From contig CAVRUJ010000001.1 of the NCBI GenBank assembly GCA_963724385.1, positions 1,860,001 through 1,924,000 on the forward strand: a stretch of DNA of 64,000 nucleotides. Direction: 5' to 3'. A program made the translations under genes and the position numbers. This document shows, piece after piece, positions 1-8,408 of this stretch. The first letter of the stretch is position 1. The number at the start of each line of letters is the position of its first letter. The notes under the pieces were generated by a model. The model saw only the letters and a program-made list of their open reading frames with translations. It was not told where the DNA came from and made no database searches. This stretch comes from DASXQK01 sp963724385 (GTDB lineage: Bacteria; Pseudomonadota; Alphaproteobacteria; Dongiales; Dongiaceae).

Positions 1-2
1 CC

Positions 3-908
3 CCCTACCGGGACCGCAGCCATTTCGACGGCCAGGACGTGCTGGAAAACGGCACCACCTCGCCTGTCGGCGCCTTGGATGGCTGGCTCAACAGGGCGGT
101 GACGCTCTATGGCGGCAAGACCTCGAAGTTCGCCTTGGCGGGCGCCCAGGAGATTCCCCTGGCGCTCCGCGGCAAGGCGCCGGTCAATTCTTGGGCGCCG
201 GCCAGGCTCAACCAGCTGCCCGAGGCTTTCGTGCGATCGCTTGCGGCATCCTATGGCCAGGACAAGCTGTTCCGCATGGCGCTGGAAGACGGTGTCCAGG
301 AAGACGCCTTCGTGGAGGCCACGTTGGGCGGCGGCATGACGAAGCCTTCGGCTGCTGCCAACGGCGCGCAAGGCAAGCAACCCGGCGTCGATATGAACTT
401 CGTCTCGGTGGCATCCGGGGTCGGAAAGCTGCTCGCCGCAGCCGAGGGTCCGCGGGTGGCGACGCTGGAAATCGGCGGCTGGGACACCCATACCGGCCAG
501 GGCGCGGCGACGGGTCGGCTTGCCAATGCGCTCGCCACCTTGGCGGCGGGCCTCAACGCGATGGCCGGCGCCATGGGCCCGGTTTGGCACAAGACCGTGA
601 TCCTGAGCGCCACGGAGTTCGGTCGGACTGCGCGGCCCAACGGAACGGGCGGCACGGACCACGGCACGGCCACGGCCGCGTTCCTGCTTGGCGGCGCGCT
701 CAATGGCGGAAAGGTGCTGGCGGACTGGCCCGGTCTTTCGGCCGGGCGGCTATACCAGAACCGCGATCTGGCCCCGACCATGGACCTGCGGTCGATCGCC
801 AAGGCCGTGCTGAAGGACCATATGGGCCTGCCGGAGCCCGATCTCGATCGGTTCGTATTCCCGCAGAGCGAGAGGGTTCAGCCCTACCCGGACATCGTGC
901 TCGCCTGA
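3..908 (+). CDS. DUF1501 domain-containing protein, C-terminal part (5' end outside window)
   Basis: The reading frame is open from the first bases of the window (codons start at base 3) and ends at TGA 906-908, so the N-terminus is missing. About 300 residues are visible. The segment starting YRDRSHFDGQD, then GGWDTHTGQG, then TEFGRTARPNG with GTDHGTA matches the conserved blocks of the DUF1501 family. These are secreted proteins, often Tat-exported, of the alkaline phosphatase/sulfatase-like fold, usually paired with DUF1800 genes. No enzymatic reaction is firmly established for the family. The partner DUF1800 gene would lie upstream, outside the window. The family call is confident, the function unknown. 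Confidence 0.85.
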   Translation, partial: PYRDRSHFDGQDVLENGTTSPVGALDGWLNRAVTLYGGKTSKFALAGAQEIPLALRGKAPVNSWAPARLNQLPEAFVRSLAASYGQDKLFRMALEDGVQEDAFVEATLGGGMTKPSAAANGAQGKQPGVDMNFVSVASGVGKLLAAAEGPRVATLEIGGWDTHTGQGAATGRLANALATLAAGLNAMAGAMGPVWHKTVILSATEFGRTARPNGTGGTDHGTATAAFLLGGALNGGKVLADWPGLSAGRLYQNRDLAPTMDLRSIAKAVLKDHMGLPEPDLDRFVFPQSERVQPYPDIVLA

Positions 909-1077
909 AGATCCGACGGCTGGGCCTTCCCGCCAGTCGAGCGGCGCGGCTGCGCAAGCTTTCGCGGCCTTGACCATGCGGCGAGGGCATCACAGAGTGC
1001 CGAGCCGCATGAACTCGGGTTCGCATCACCTCTCGGCCGGAGAGGTTCGGGAGCCGCAGACGGGGCCGCTGTAACCG

Positions 1078-2115
1078 ATGTCGTCCGAAAGCAAGGTCTC
1101 GCTCGAAGACAGCCGGGCGCTCCCGGTCGCTCGCCTCCGGCGCGAGCTCGACGAATTCTTCGCCCCCGACCCCCGCATCTACTGGTCCGATTTTCTTGCT
1201 ACAACAGCGCTTTTCTATTTCTGCTTTGTCGTCGCGGTGCTGATTCCGTGGCGCCAACCCGCCAAGTACTTCGCGCTTGCCGTCGCGACGCTCGCGCTCT
1301 ACCGCGCCGTTATCTTCATTCATGAGCTGGCGCATCAGCCGCCGAACCGGATGCCGGCATTCCGATTGGTCTGGAACCTGCTCTGCGGAATTCCCCTGCT
1401 GATCCCGAGCTTCGTCTATTCGAGCCATGGGGATCACCATTTCCGCAGCTACGGCACGGGCCGGGACGGAGAATACCGGCGTTGGGGAACTGGCACGCGG
1501 AGGGGGATTCTGGTGTTTCCCCTGTTCAGCTTCGTCGCACCTCCCTTCTTCGTCCTGCGATTCCTTTTCGCCACGCCGCTATGCTGGTTCAGCCGAAGCT
1601 TCCGGCGTTGGGTGGATACCAGAGCCTCATCGCTCGTGATCAATCTCGCCTATGTCCGCGATCCGCCGACCGCCGAGGAACGTCAGGCGTGGCGGCGGCA
1701 GGAGCTGGCAGCTTTGCTGTACCTACTAGCGGTTTCCGCAGGCCTGTTCGGCGGGATCATTCCCGTCTCGCTGCTGTGGCAGCTCTATCTCGTCATCGCC
1801 GGCGTGCTGTTCGTGAACAGCTTCCGCCTGCTGACGGCCCATCACTACCGGTCGCTGGGCGAGCCCATGAGCACGACCGGCCAGCTCCTCGACTCCCTGA
1901 ACTATCCCCGACGGTCCTTCCTGATCCCGCTCTGGGCCCCGGTGGGGCTGCGATACCACGCCTTGCATCACTTGTTTCCCAGCATGCCCTACCACAACCT
2001 CCGCGGCGCCCATGAGCGCATCATGGGCCTGCTGCCGGCCGATTCGCCGTATGCACAAGCCGAGGGCCAGGGGTTGATCGCCAACCTGGCCCTGCTCTGG
2101 CGCCACGCCCGGTGA
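1078..2115 (+). CDS. membrane fatty acid desaturase family protein
   Basis: A 345-residue integral membrane di-iron enzyme of the fatty acid desaturase/hydroxylase superfamily. The three histidine boxes are present: HELAH at residues 82-86, HGDHH at 117-121 and HALHH at 294-298, with an additional TAHHY at 254-258. Hydrophobic stretches lie around 42-80, 100-115, 145-172 and 212-250, as expected for four membrane spans. The family inserts a double bond or hydroxyl in a lipid acyl chain using O2 and reduced electron carriers; the substrate cannot be read from sequence. It is the first gene of a same-strand run with a flavin monooxygenase, SDR, asparagine synthetase and hydrolase, which argues for a specialised lipid-derived product rather than general membrane lipid desaturation. 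No strong ribosome binding site precedes the ATG. Confidence 0.85.
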   Translation: MSSESKVSLEDSRALPVARLRRELDEFFAPDPRIYWSDFLATTALFYFCFVVAVLIPWRQPAKYFALAVATLALYRAVIFIHELAHQPPNRMPAFRLVWNLLCGIPLLIPSFVYSSHGDHHFRSYGTGRDGEYRRWGTGTRRGILVFPLFSFVAPPFFVLRFLFATPLCWFSRSFRRWVDTRASSLVINLAYVRDPPTAEERQAWRRQELAALLYLLAVSAGLFGGIIPVSLLWQLYLVIAGVLFVNSFRLLTAHHYRSLGEPMSTTGQLLDSLNYPRRSFLIPLWAPVGLRYHALHHLFPSMPYHNLRGAHERIMGLLPADSPYAQAEGQGLIANLALLWRHAR

Positions 2116-2146
2116 GCGCAGGCATGGCCAAGAGGTAACGCGTCAC

Positions 2147-3547
2147 GTGGACGGCGGGACAGGAACGTCAGGAGCCGAAGAGCCTTCCGGCCCGGCGAGG
2201 CAGGGACCTCGCATCTGCGTCATCGGCGCCGGCCCCAGCGGCATCGCCGCGGGCAAGAACCTGGTCGCGGCGGGGCTGACCAACCTCGTGATCGTCGACC
2301 GGAACGCCGCGGTCGGCGGCAACTGGATTTACAGCCCCGCGCCATCCCATTCCAGCATCTACGAGACGACCCAGGCCATCAGCTCGCGCCGCCTGTCGCA
2401 GTATGAGGGCTACGGGATGCCGCGGGAGTACCCCGCCTATCCCACCCACCGTCAACTGCTCCGCTATTTCCGGAGCTACGCCGACCATTTCGGCGTCACG
2501 TCCTACATCCGCTTCAACACGGAAGTCGTCCGCGCGACGCCGGCGGGCGAGCGCGGCTGGCTGATCGAGAGTTCCGGCCCTGGCGGCGCCGTCACCGAGA
2601 CATACGACTACCTGCTTGTCGCCAACGGGCATCATTGGCAGCCGAGACTGCCCGCGATTCCCGGCCGGTTCACCGGGACCTTCCTGCATTCCCACGACTA
2701 CAAGAGGGCGGCACCTTTCGCGGGCAAGCGCGTGCTGGTGATCGGCGGGGGCAACACGGCTTGCAACGTCGCGCTCAAGACGGCCAAGGTCTCGGCCTTG
2801 AGCTGCCTCAGCATGCGCCGCGGCTACTATTTCTTCCCCAAGTTCATATTGGGGATTCCGACCGATATTGTGTACCAGTACCTGCGGCTTCTGCCGCGTC
2901 CGCTGCCGCAGAACCTGGCCAAGTTCTACCTTTGGGCGATCCAAGGCCGCAACCAAAGCCAGGGGCTCCAGCCGCCGGACCATGAACCCCTGGAGCATCA
3001 CCCGAACCTGAATTCCCATATCTTCCGGGCGATCCGCGAGGGGCGGGTTCATCCCCGCCCCGACGTGATCGGCTTCGATGGCCCGAGGGTGCAATTCGCC
3101 GGCGGCGCCAGCGAGGAATTCGACGCGGTCATCGCCGCGACGGGGTACCGCATCGGGTTTCCTTTCTTCGCCCAAGCCCCGGGCTTCGAGCAGGCCCCGG
3201 GCGAGTTGGAGGACGGCGCCCCGCCGCGGCTCTATTTGCTCGTCTTCCCGCCGTCGCGTCGCGATCTCTATTTCATCGGCCTGGTCCAGCCCATCGGCTG
3301 CATCTGGCCGTTGTCCGATCTCCAGGCGCGTCTCGTGGCCGAGGAGATCCGCGGCCGGTGGCGCCGGCCCGCCGACATGGAGGCGCGAATCCTGCTGCAG
3401 GCCGAACGGCCGCATTACGGCTGGGCCAAGTCGCCGCGCCATTCCATCGAGGTCGACTACCACATCTACCGCAAGCAGCTCCTCAGCGAGCTGGAAGCCG
3501 TTCGGCAAGACAGTCCTTCGGGTTTCATCCGATCAGCGCTGGAATGA
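2147..3547 (+). CDS. flavin-containing monooxygenase (FMO / Baeyer-Villiger type)
   Basis: A 466-residue protein with a GTG start, 31 bases after the desaturase stop. The FAD-binding Rossmann motif GAGPSG is at residues 27-32. The class B monooxygenase fingerprint FxGxxxHxxxY is seen as FTGTFLHSHDY at 175-185. The NADP-binding motif GGGNTA is at 200-205. Length and motif order match FMO-family enzymes, which use NADPH and O2 to oxygenate heteroatoms or ketones. The substrate is unknown. The position between a desaturase and an SDR suggests successive oxidation of one carbon skeleton. The alternative is a Baeyer-Villiger monooxygenase; the fingerprint fits both subtypes loosely. Confidence 0.87.
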   Translation: MDGGTGTSGAEEPSGPARQGPRICVIGAGPSGIAAGKNLVAAGLTNLVIVDRNAAVGGNWIYSPAPSHSSIYETTQAISSRRLSQYEGYGMPREYPAYPTHRQLLRYFRSYADHFGVTSYIRFNTEVVRATPAGERGWLIESSGPGGAVTETYDYLLVANGHHWQPRLPAIPGRFTGTFLHSHDYKRAAPFAGKRVLVIGGGNTACNVALKTAKVSALSCLSMRRGYYFFPKFILGIPTDIVYQYLRLLPRPLPQNLAKFYLWAIQGRNQSQGLQPPDHEPLEHHPNLNSHIFRAIREGRVHPRPDVIGFDGPRVQFAGGASEEFDAVIAATGYRIGFPFFAQAPGFEQAPGELEDGAPPRLYLLVFPPSRRDLYFIGLVQPIGCIWPLSDLQARLVAEEIRGRWRRPADMEARILLQAERPHYGWAKSPRHSIEVDYHIYRKQLLSELEAVRQDSPSGFIRSALE

Positions 3548-3613
3548 TCCTTGGAGTGGCCGCCGCTCCGCGATATTGGCAATTGGATTGTTCCCCAGAT
3601 ACTGTCGGCCCTC

Positions 3614-4387
3614 ATGCGTGCGTTGCGCGGAAAAAAGGCGCTGGTGACCGGAGCCGCCCGCGGCATCGGCCGAGCCATCGCGCTTGCGCTCGCCGAGGAA
3701 GGCGTGGAGCTGTGGCTGATCGACATCGATGCGGCGGAGCTCTCGGTAACCGCGGCCGAGGCCCGGACCCGAGGCGTGAAAGCCGTGGAATGGATCTGCG
3801 ACCTTGCCGATCCGGCCGCGATCACCGTCGCGGTCCGCAAGCTCCTGTCCGCCTGGAACAAGCTCGACATCCTCGTCAACAATGCCGGCATCGCCTATTT
3901 CGGACCGACGCGGGAGATGAGCGATGCAGAGTGGACGCGCCTGCTCGCGATCAATCTCCTGGCGCCGATCCAACTCGTGCGGGAACTAATCGACGTGCTG
4001 CAGGCCCAGGAGGAGGCCCATATCGTCAATATCTGCAGCATTCTGGGCCTCGTCCCCTTTCGCAACGCGGCTGCCTATCAGACCAGCAAGTTCGGGCTCG
4101 TCGGCTTCACCCAGGCGCTGCATGGCGAATTCGCCGGGCGCAGATTCGGCGTGACCGCTGTGTGTCCGGGCTTCGTCGTCACCGGAATGATCATGCCATG
4201 GCTGTCGCGCTTTCCTTTCTGGGTGAGCCGCACGACATCGCGGAAAGTCGCGGCAAGAACCGTCGACGCGATTCGACGGAACAAGCGCCTGGTCGTCATC
4301 ACGCTCACGGCCCGGCTGGGCTGGTGGGTAACACGGCTGTCGCCGGGCCTGGCGGCCTGGGCCAACCGCACGGCATCGTGGTGGTGA
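3614..4387 (+). CDS. short-chain dehydrogenase/reductase (SDR)
   Basis: A 257-residue protein from the ATG at 3614; an in-frame TTG at 3551, only 3 bases after the FMO stop, would add 21 residues. I chose 3614 because the Rossmann strand begins directly after it, as in most classical SDRs. The TGxxxGxG cofactor motif is at residues 12-19 (TGAARGIG), followed by LVNNAGIAYFG and the active-site YQTSK, with a serine in the preceding SILG segment. An acidic residue after beta-2 (LIDID) suggests NAD preference. The family oxidises or reduces hydroxyl/carbonyl groups. It lies inside the five-gene run, so it probably acts on the same intermediate as the FMO. Confidence 0.87.
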   Translation: MRALRGKKALVTGAARGIGRAIALALAEEGVELWLIDIDAAELSVTAAEARTRGVKAVEWICDLADPAAITVAVRKLLSAWNKLDILVNNAGIAYFGPTREMSDAEWTRLLAINLLAPIQLVRELIDVLQAQEEAHIVNICSILGLVPFRNAAAYQTSKFGLVGFTQALHGEFAGRRFGVTAVCPGFVVTGMIMPWLSRFPFWVSRTTSRKVAARTVDAIRRNKRLVVITLTARLGWWVTRLSPGLAAWANRTASWW

Positions 4388-4469
4388 TGACTTGCGCGAA
4401 CGTCCGAGCGCCTCGGCGGAGGCCGTCGTCCCCACCGCACGGATAGATTTCCAAGGAGCGGGAACACTG

Positions 4470-6389
4470 ATGTGCGGCATTGCCGGGGAATTGGATTGGC
4501 GAGGCGGCCGGCGCGAAGGAAGCGTCATCGCGGCGATGATCGGATCGCTGGCCCATCGTGGGCCGGAGGGCCGGACCTGCTGGTTCAGCCCCGACGGCAG
4601 GCTCGCCCTGGGCCATGCCCAGCTTGCCTTCTTCAAGGGTGCCGAAGCGCAGCCCGTCAGCAACCGGCGAGGCATGATCTCCGCAGTCTGCAACGGAGAA
4701 ATCTACAATCACCGGGAACTCGCCGCGCAGGTGCGCGAGGCCGGAATCGAATGCGATATCCGGTCCGACGTCGAGGTCATTCCCTATCTCTTCGAGCTCC
4801 ACAGTACGCGCGCTTTCGCCATGCTGCGCGGCGAGTTCGCCTTCGCCCTTTACGACGCGCAAGACCGGGCTCTCTACCTGGTAAGGGACAGGTTCGGCAT
4901 CAAGCCGCTCTACTATCACGCGGACGGCAGCCTCCTCCTGTTCGCCTCCGAGGCCAAGGCGCTGTTCGCCGATCCGCGCCTTCCGCGCGCCCTCGACCAT
5001 GCTTCGCTCGCCACCAAGCTCGTCGGCATAACCTTGCCCGGCAGCACGGCGTTCTCGAAAATCCTGGAGGTGAAGCCGGGATCCTACCTGGAGGCACGCG
5101 AAGCCGGCATCTCCGAACGACCCTACTGGTCGATCCAATGGACGAGCCCGACGCGCCGGGAGGATGGGGAAACGCTCGCGCGCGAATTCCTAGGCCTGTT
5201 CGATGAAGCGGTGCGCGTCCGGCTGCAAGGGGATTTTCCAGTCGGAGTCTATCTTTCCGGCGGGATCGATTCCTCCGCCGTGCTCGCTTCCATGCAGCAT
5301 GCGGGTGCCCCGTCGCTCAAGGCCTTCACCATCGCCTTCGACGACAGGGCGCTCGACGAAAGCCGGGCCGCGCTCGCCACCGCCCAGCGCCTGGGGGTCG
5401 AGCACCATGTGCTGCGCGTGCGCAACCGGGACATTGCCGATAACTTCCGGCGGTCGCTCTGGCACAGCGAGATACCGGTCATCAACGCGCACGGCACGGC
5501 GAAGTTCCTGCTGTCGCGGGCCGCGTCGGCGCATGTGAAGGCGATCATGACGGGCGAGGGCGCCGACGAGCTGTTCGCCGGGTATCCCTATTTCGGCGCG
5601 AACGCTGAAAGAGGCCAGCGGCACGGCCTGGTCCGGCAGCTTGCCGACTGGTCCCGCCTGCTCTGGTCGCGGCAGTTCGGAACCGGCTTCCTGTCGATCC
5701 CGCGTCCCCGCGACGTTGCCGCGTTGAACCGGCTGTTCGGCTCGGCACCCCACTTGGGACAGCGGGCACTGTTCTACGCCCGCTTCATCCGCGCGCATCT
5801 CAGCCGGGATTTCCGCCGCTATTTCTCGCCGGTCGGCGCGCTGCAAAGGCTGGCCGAGGATCTGCGGTCCCATCAGGGCGAGCCGATGAACTTGACCAAT
5901 GTCGACCGGTACCTCGCCCTGAAATACGATTTGCCGGCTTATATCCTGAACTTCCTGGCCGACCGGCAGGAAATGGCCCATTCCATCGAAGGGCGCGTTC
6001 CGTTCCTCGACGACAAAGTGTTCGAATTCGCCAGCGCGCTGGGCGAGCAGGCGCTCATCGGGGCGTGGGGCGGCAAGCAGCTGATCCGGCGGGCCTTCGC
6101 CGAACGGCTGCCTCTCAAGACCCTTGCAACGCGCAAGAAGATCTTCTTCGCGCCGCCGCGAGCCGCGGACGAGATCCTCCGGTCGGAGTGGGCGCATCAC
6201 CTGCTTTCCCGGGAGGTGACCGAGGCGGCCGGGATATTCGATTGGAAGCGGCTGTTGACGCTGCGGGCGGTGCTGGCGATGACGCCGGCATCCTCGGGAG
6301 GTGGGGCCGCCTTGCGCTCCCTGCTGATCTTGATCGTTTCGGTCCACGGGCTGCAGGATCTCTTTGTCGCCGGCGGAAGCCGGAGCTAG
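4470..6389 (+). CDS. asparagine synthase (glutamine-hydrolysing) family protein
   Basis: A 639-residue two-domain amidotransferase. I set the start at ATG 4470, preceded by an AAGGAG ribosome binding site near 4452, because the glutaminase nucleophile must be the residue after Met: the protein begins MCGIAG. The N-terminal Ntn glutaminase domain carries NGEIYN at 75-80 and the KPLYYH segment near 145-150. The synthetase domain has the PPi loop SGGIDSS at 263-269 and a later GEGADELFAGYP segment. Both active sites look intact. AsnB makes asparagine from aspartate, ATP and glutamine; paralogues in natural-product clusters amidate or cyclise other carboxylates. Its place among a desaturase, FMO and SDR favours such a specialised role, but a housekeeping AsnB cannot be excluded. 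Confidence 0.88.
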   Translation: MCGIAGELDWRGGRREGSVIAAMIGSLAHRGPEGRTCWFSPDGRLALGHAQLAFFKGAEAQPVSNRRGMISAVCNGEIYNHRELAAQVREAGIECDIRSDVEVIPYLFELHSTRAFAMLRGEFAFALYDAQDRALYLVRDRFGIKPLYYHADGSLLLFASEAKALFADPRLPRALDHASLATKLVGITLPGSTAFSKILEVKPGSYLEAREAGISERPYWSIQWTSPTRREDGETLAREFLGLFDEAVRVRLQGDFPVGVYLSGGIDSSAVLASMQHAGAPSLKAFTIAFDDRALDESRAALATAQRLGVEHHVLRVRNRDIADNFRRSLWHSEIPVINAHGTAKFLLSRAASAHVKAIMTGEGADELFAGYPYFGANAERGQRHGLVRQLADWSRLLWSRQFGTGFLSIPRPRDVAALNRLFGSAPHLGQRALFYARFIRAHLSRDFRRYFSPVGALQRLAEDLRSHQGEPMNLTNVDRYLALKYDLPAYILNFLADRQEMAHSIEGRVPFLDDKVFEFASALGEQALIGAWGGKQLIRRAFAERLPLKTLATRKKIFFAPPRAADEILRSEWAHHLLSREVTEAAGIFDWKRLLTLRAVLAMTPASSGGGAALRSLLILIVSVHGLQDLFVAGGSRS

Positions 6390-6409
6390 GCGATCCCAGG
6401 GGGAAATCT

Positions 6410-7192
6410 GTGGCGCGTCGCGACGTGGTGCTGATCCATGGCGCCTGGCTCACCTCGGCCTGGTGGGATCCTTTTCGGCATCGCTACGAGGCTCGAGGAC
6501 TCCACTGCCTGGCGCCCGAATGGCCGCTGCAGAGCCGCCCGATCGAAGAGCTTCGCGCCTCGCCCCACCCGAATCTGGGCCGGCTGTCGCTCTCGGACAT
6601 CTTGCGCCACCATGAACGCGCGATCAGGGCCTTGCCGGTCCCGCCGATCCTGATCGGCCACTCCTTCGGCGGCCTCATCGTGCAGCTCTTGCTCGATCGA
6701 GGATTGGGCGCGGTGGGGGTGGCCATCGATCCAGCGCCGGCGCGCGGCGTCTTCCCGGGTCTTGCGACCATCCGGGCAGCGTTCCCCGTTTTGCTCGCCT
6801 GGCAGGCCTGGCGCCGGCCCGCGACCATGACCTTCGGCCATTTCGCCCGGGCCTTCATGCAGCTCTCCTCGGGCGAGGAGCAACGGGCGGCCTATGAGGG
6901 CCACATCGTGCCCACGCCGGGGAGGATCTATTTCGACCTCGCCTTGGGCATCGGCAGCCGCGTCGATTTCTCGAACGCCAGGCGAGCGCCTCTGCTGTTC
7001 GTTGCCAACGAGCAGGATCGGGTGGTGCAGCTCTCGTCGGTCCGGGCCGCCTATCTGAAGCACCGGCGATCCCAGGCCATGACGGAGTTCAAGATATTCC
7101 CCGGCCGAAGCCATTGGCTGATCGCGCCGGGGTGGGAGGAAGTCGCCGACTACGCGATTGCTTGGGCAATCGAGCACGCAGGCGAGAACTAG
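6410..7192 (+). CDS. alpha/beta hydrolase
   Basis: A 260-residue alpha/beta hydrolase starting at GTG 6410, with a purine-rich AGGGGGA about 6 bases upstream; the frame is open further upstream, but only inside the preceding gene. The oxyanion region LIHGAW is at residues 8-13, the nucleophile elbow GHSFGG at 83-88 (Ser85), the probable acid Asp203 in NEQDRV, and His235 in GRSHW. These form a complete Ser-Asp-His triad. It probably hydrolyses an ester, thioester or lactone. It ends the five-gene rightward run and is convergent with the saccharopine dehydrogenase genes, 30 bases away. The substrate is unknown. Confidence 0.82.
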   Translation: MARRDVVLIHGAWLTSAWWDPFRHRYEARGLHCLAPEWPLQSRPIEELRASPHPNLGRLSLSDILRHHERAIRALPVPPILIGHSFGGLIVQLLLDRGLGAVGVAIDPAPARGVFPGLATIRAAFPVLLAWQAWRRPATMTFGHFARAFMQLSSGEEQRAAYEGHIVPTPGRIYFDLALGIGSRVDFSNARRAPLLFVANEQDRVVQLSSVRAAYLKHRRSQAMTEFKIFPGRSHWLIAPGWEEVADYAIAWAIEHAGEN

Positions 7193-7222
7193 GGGAGGCG
7201 GGACGGCAAAGCGGCCTTTGCG

Positions 7223-8365
7223 TCAGGCCACGTGGTTCACCCGCTCCATGTATTGCGCCAGTCCGCGCACCTGGCCGAGCCAGCTTTCCAGCGTCTTCGG
7301 ATCGCTCGGCGCGCCGTGGACACCCGGCTTGAAGCCCTTGTTCAAGACCGCTTCGACGGCGAGCGAAACCGGCACGGACACGAGCCGCCCCATGGCCGTG
7401 CCGCGTTCGTCGCCCCAGGCATCCATCGCCCAGGTCTCGTGAAACACCGGTTTGCCCTGGCGCTCGGCTTTCAGCGACACCAACAGGATGACGCGATCGG
7501 GCTCGCCGGGCGCATAGGAATTGTCCCGCAGGAATTGGGCGGCCATTTCGGCGAGCCGCGCATCGCCCGACGGGCCCGAGAGGGTTTCGATCTCGCGGAA
7601 CACCGGCGTCCAGGCCTTGGTCCAGCCGTCGAGCCGGATCGTGCCGCGCACGAAGTCACGCACTTTCCAGCTCTTGTCGAAGCGATAGTCTTCCATGAAG
7701 GGCAGGCTGTCGCGGTTCGGATAGACCTCGAACCTCTCGGGCTTGGGCAGCGGAGCGTCGTAGGAGGTGATCGCATCCCAGGGCCGCGTCACGCGCAGCT
7801 CCTTGAAATCCCGCAGGCTACGCGAGGGCGAACGCAACGCCTTCAGGACGCCGACCGGCGCCCAGCTGAACTTGTAGCGGAACGGGTTGGGGATCTTCGG
7901 CACGCCTCCGCAGTAAGAGGTGAAGCTGAGGACGTTGTCGCCATGGTAGGCCTTCGAAGCCCGATAGCGTGCCACCAGGTCATGGGCCATCAGATGGTCG
8001 ATCCCGGGGTCGAGCCCGACCTCGTTGACCGAGACCAGGCCCTTGGCCTGGAACTCTCCGTCCAGCGCCCGCATTTCCGGCGCGATGTAGGAAGACGAAA
8101 CGAAATTCGCGCCCTTCGACAGGCAGGCCTTGGCAATGCCCACATGATGATCCGCCGGCAGCATCGATATGGCGAGATCGCCCGGCCGCAAAGCCGCGAC
8201 CAGAGCCTCGAGCGCATAGGGGCGGATGTCCTTGGTCAGGTCGCCCACCGCGTTGCGGGCTCTTTCGACCGTCCGGTTCCAAACTGCCAGCTTGTGGCCC
8301 TTCTCGATCAGGCGCCTCAGCCCCGGACCGGAAGACAACCCCGTGCCGCACCAATGGATCGTCAT
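7223..8365 (-). CDS. saccharopine dehydrogenase family protein (Lys9-like, glutamate-forming type)
   Basis: About 380 residues on the minus strand. The start is taken at ATG 8365, which a GGGGGG ribosome binding site precedes by about 7 bases; ATG 8371 is an alternative. The protein opens with a Rossmann strand and glycine-rich turn (WCGTGLSSGPG), then AISMLPADHHVGIAKACL, VSSSYI and NEVGLDPGIDHLMA, all characteristic of saccharopine reductase/dehydrogenase. The family interconverts saccharopine and aminoadipate semialdehyde plus glutamate. The next gene upstream on the same strand encodes the lysine-forming type, so the two could convert lysine to aminoadipate semialdehyde via saccharopine, or the reverse. 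A related enzyme such as carboxynorspermidine dehydrogenase is a less likely alternative. Confidence 0.85.
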   Translation of the reverse strand: MTIHWCGTGLSSGPGLRRLIEKGHKLAVWNRTVERARNAVGDLTKDIRPYALEALVAALRPGDLAISMLPADHHVGIAKACLSKGANFVSSSYIAPEMRALDGEFQAKGLVSVNEVGLDPGIDHLMAHDLVARYRASKAYHGDNVLSFTSYCGGVPKIPNPFRYKFSWAPVGVLKALRSPSRSLRDFKELRVTRPWDAITSYDAPLPKPERFEVYPNRDSLPFMEDYRFDKSWKVRDFVRGTIRLDGWTKAWTPVFREIETLSGPSGDARLAEMAAQFLRDNSYAPGEPDRVILLVSLKAERQGKPVFHETWAMDAWGDERGTAMGRLVSVPVSLAVEAVLNKGFKPGVHGAPSDPKTLESWLGQVRGLAQYMERVNHVA

Positions 8366-8408
8366 CGTCATTCCCCCCAATAGCCGGCATTTGCGAGCCG
8401 GCAGCCTC

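Noticed and set aside
980..1077. Possible cobalamin-riboswitch-like text (GCCGCAGACGGGGCCGCTGTAAC) upstream of the desaturase
   Set aside because: Only one vague block resembles the B12 box; the other conserved riboswitch segments are missing.
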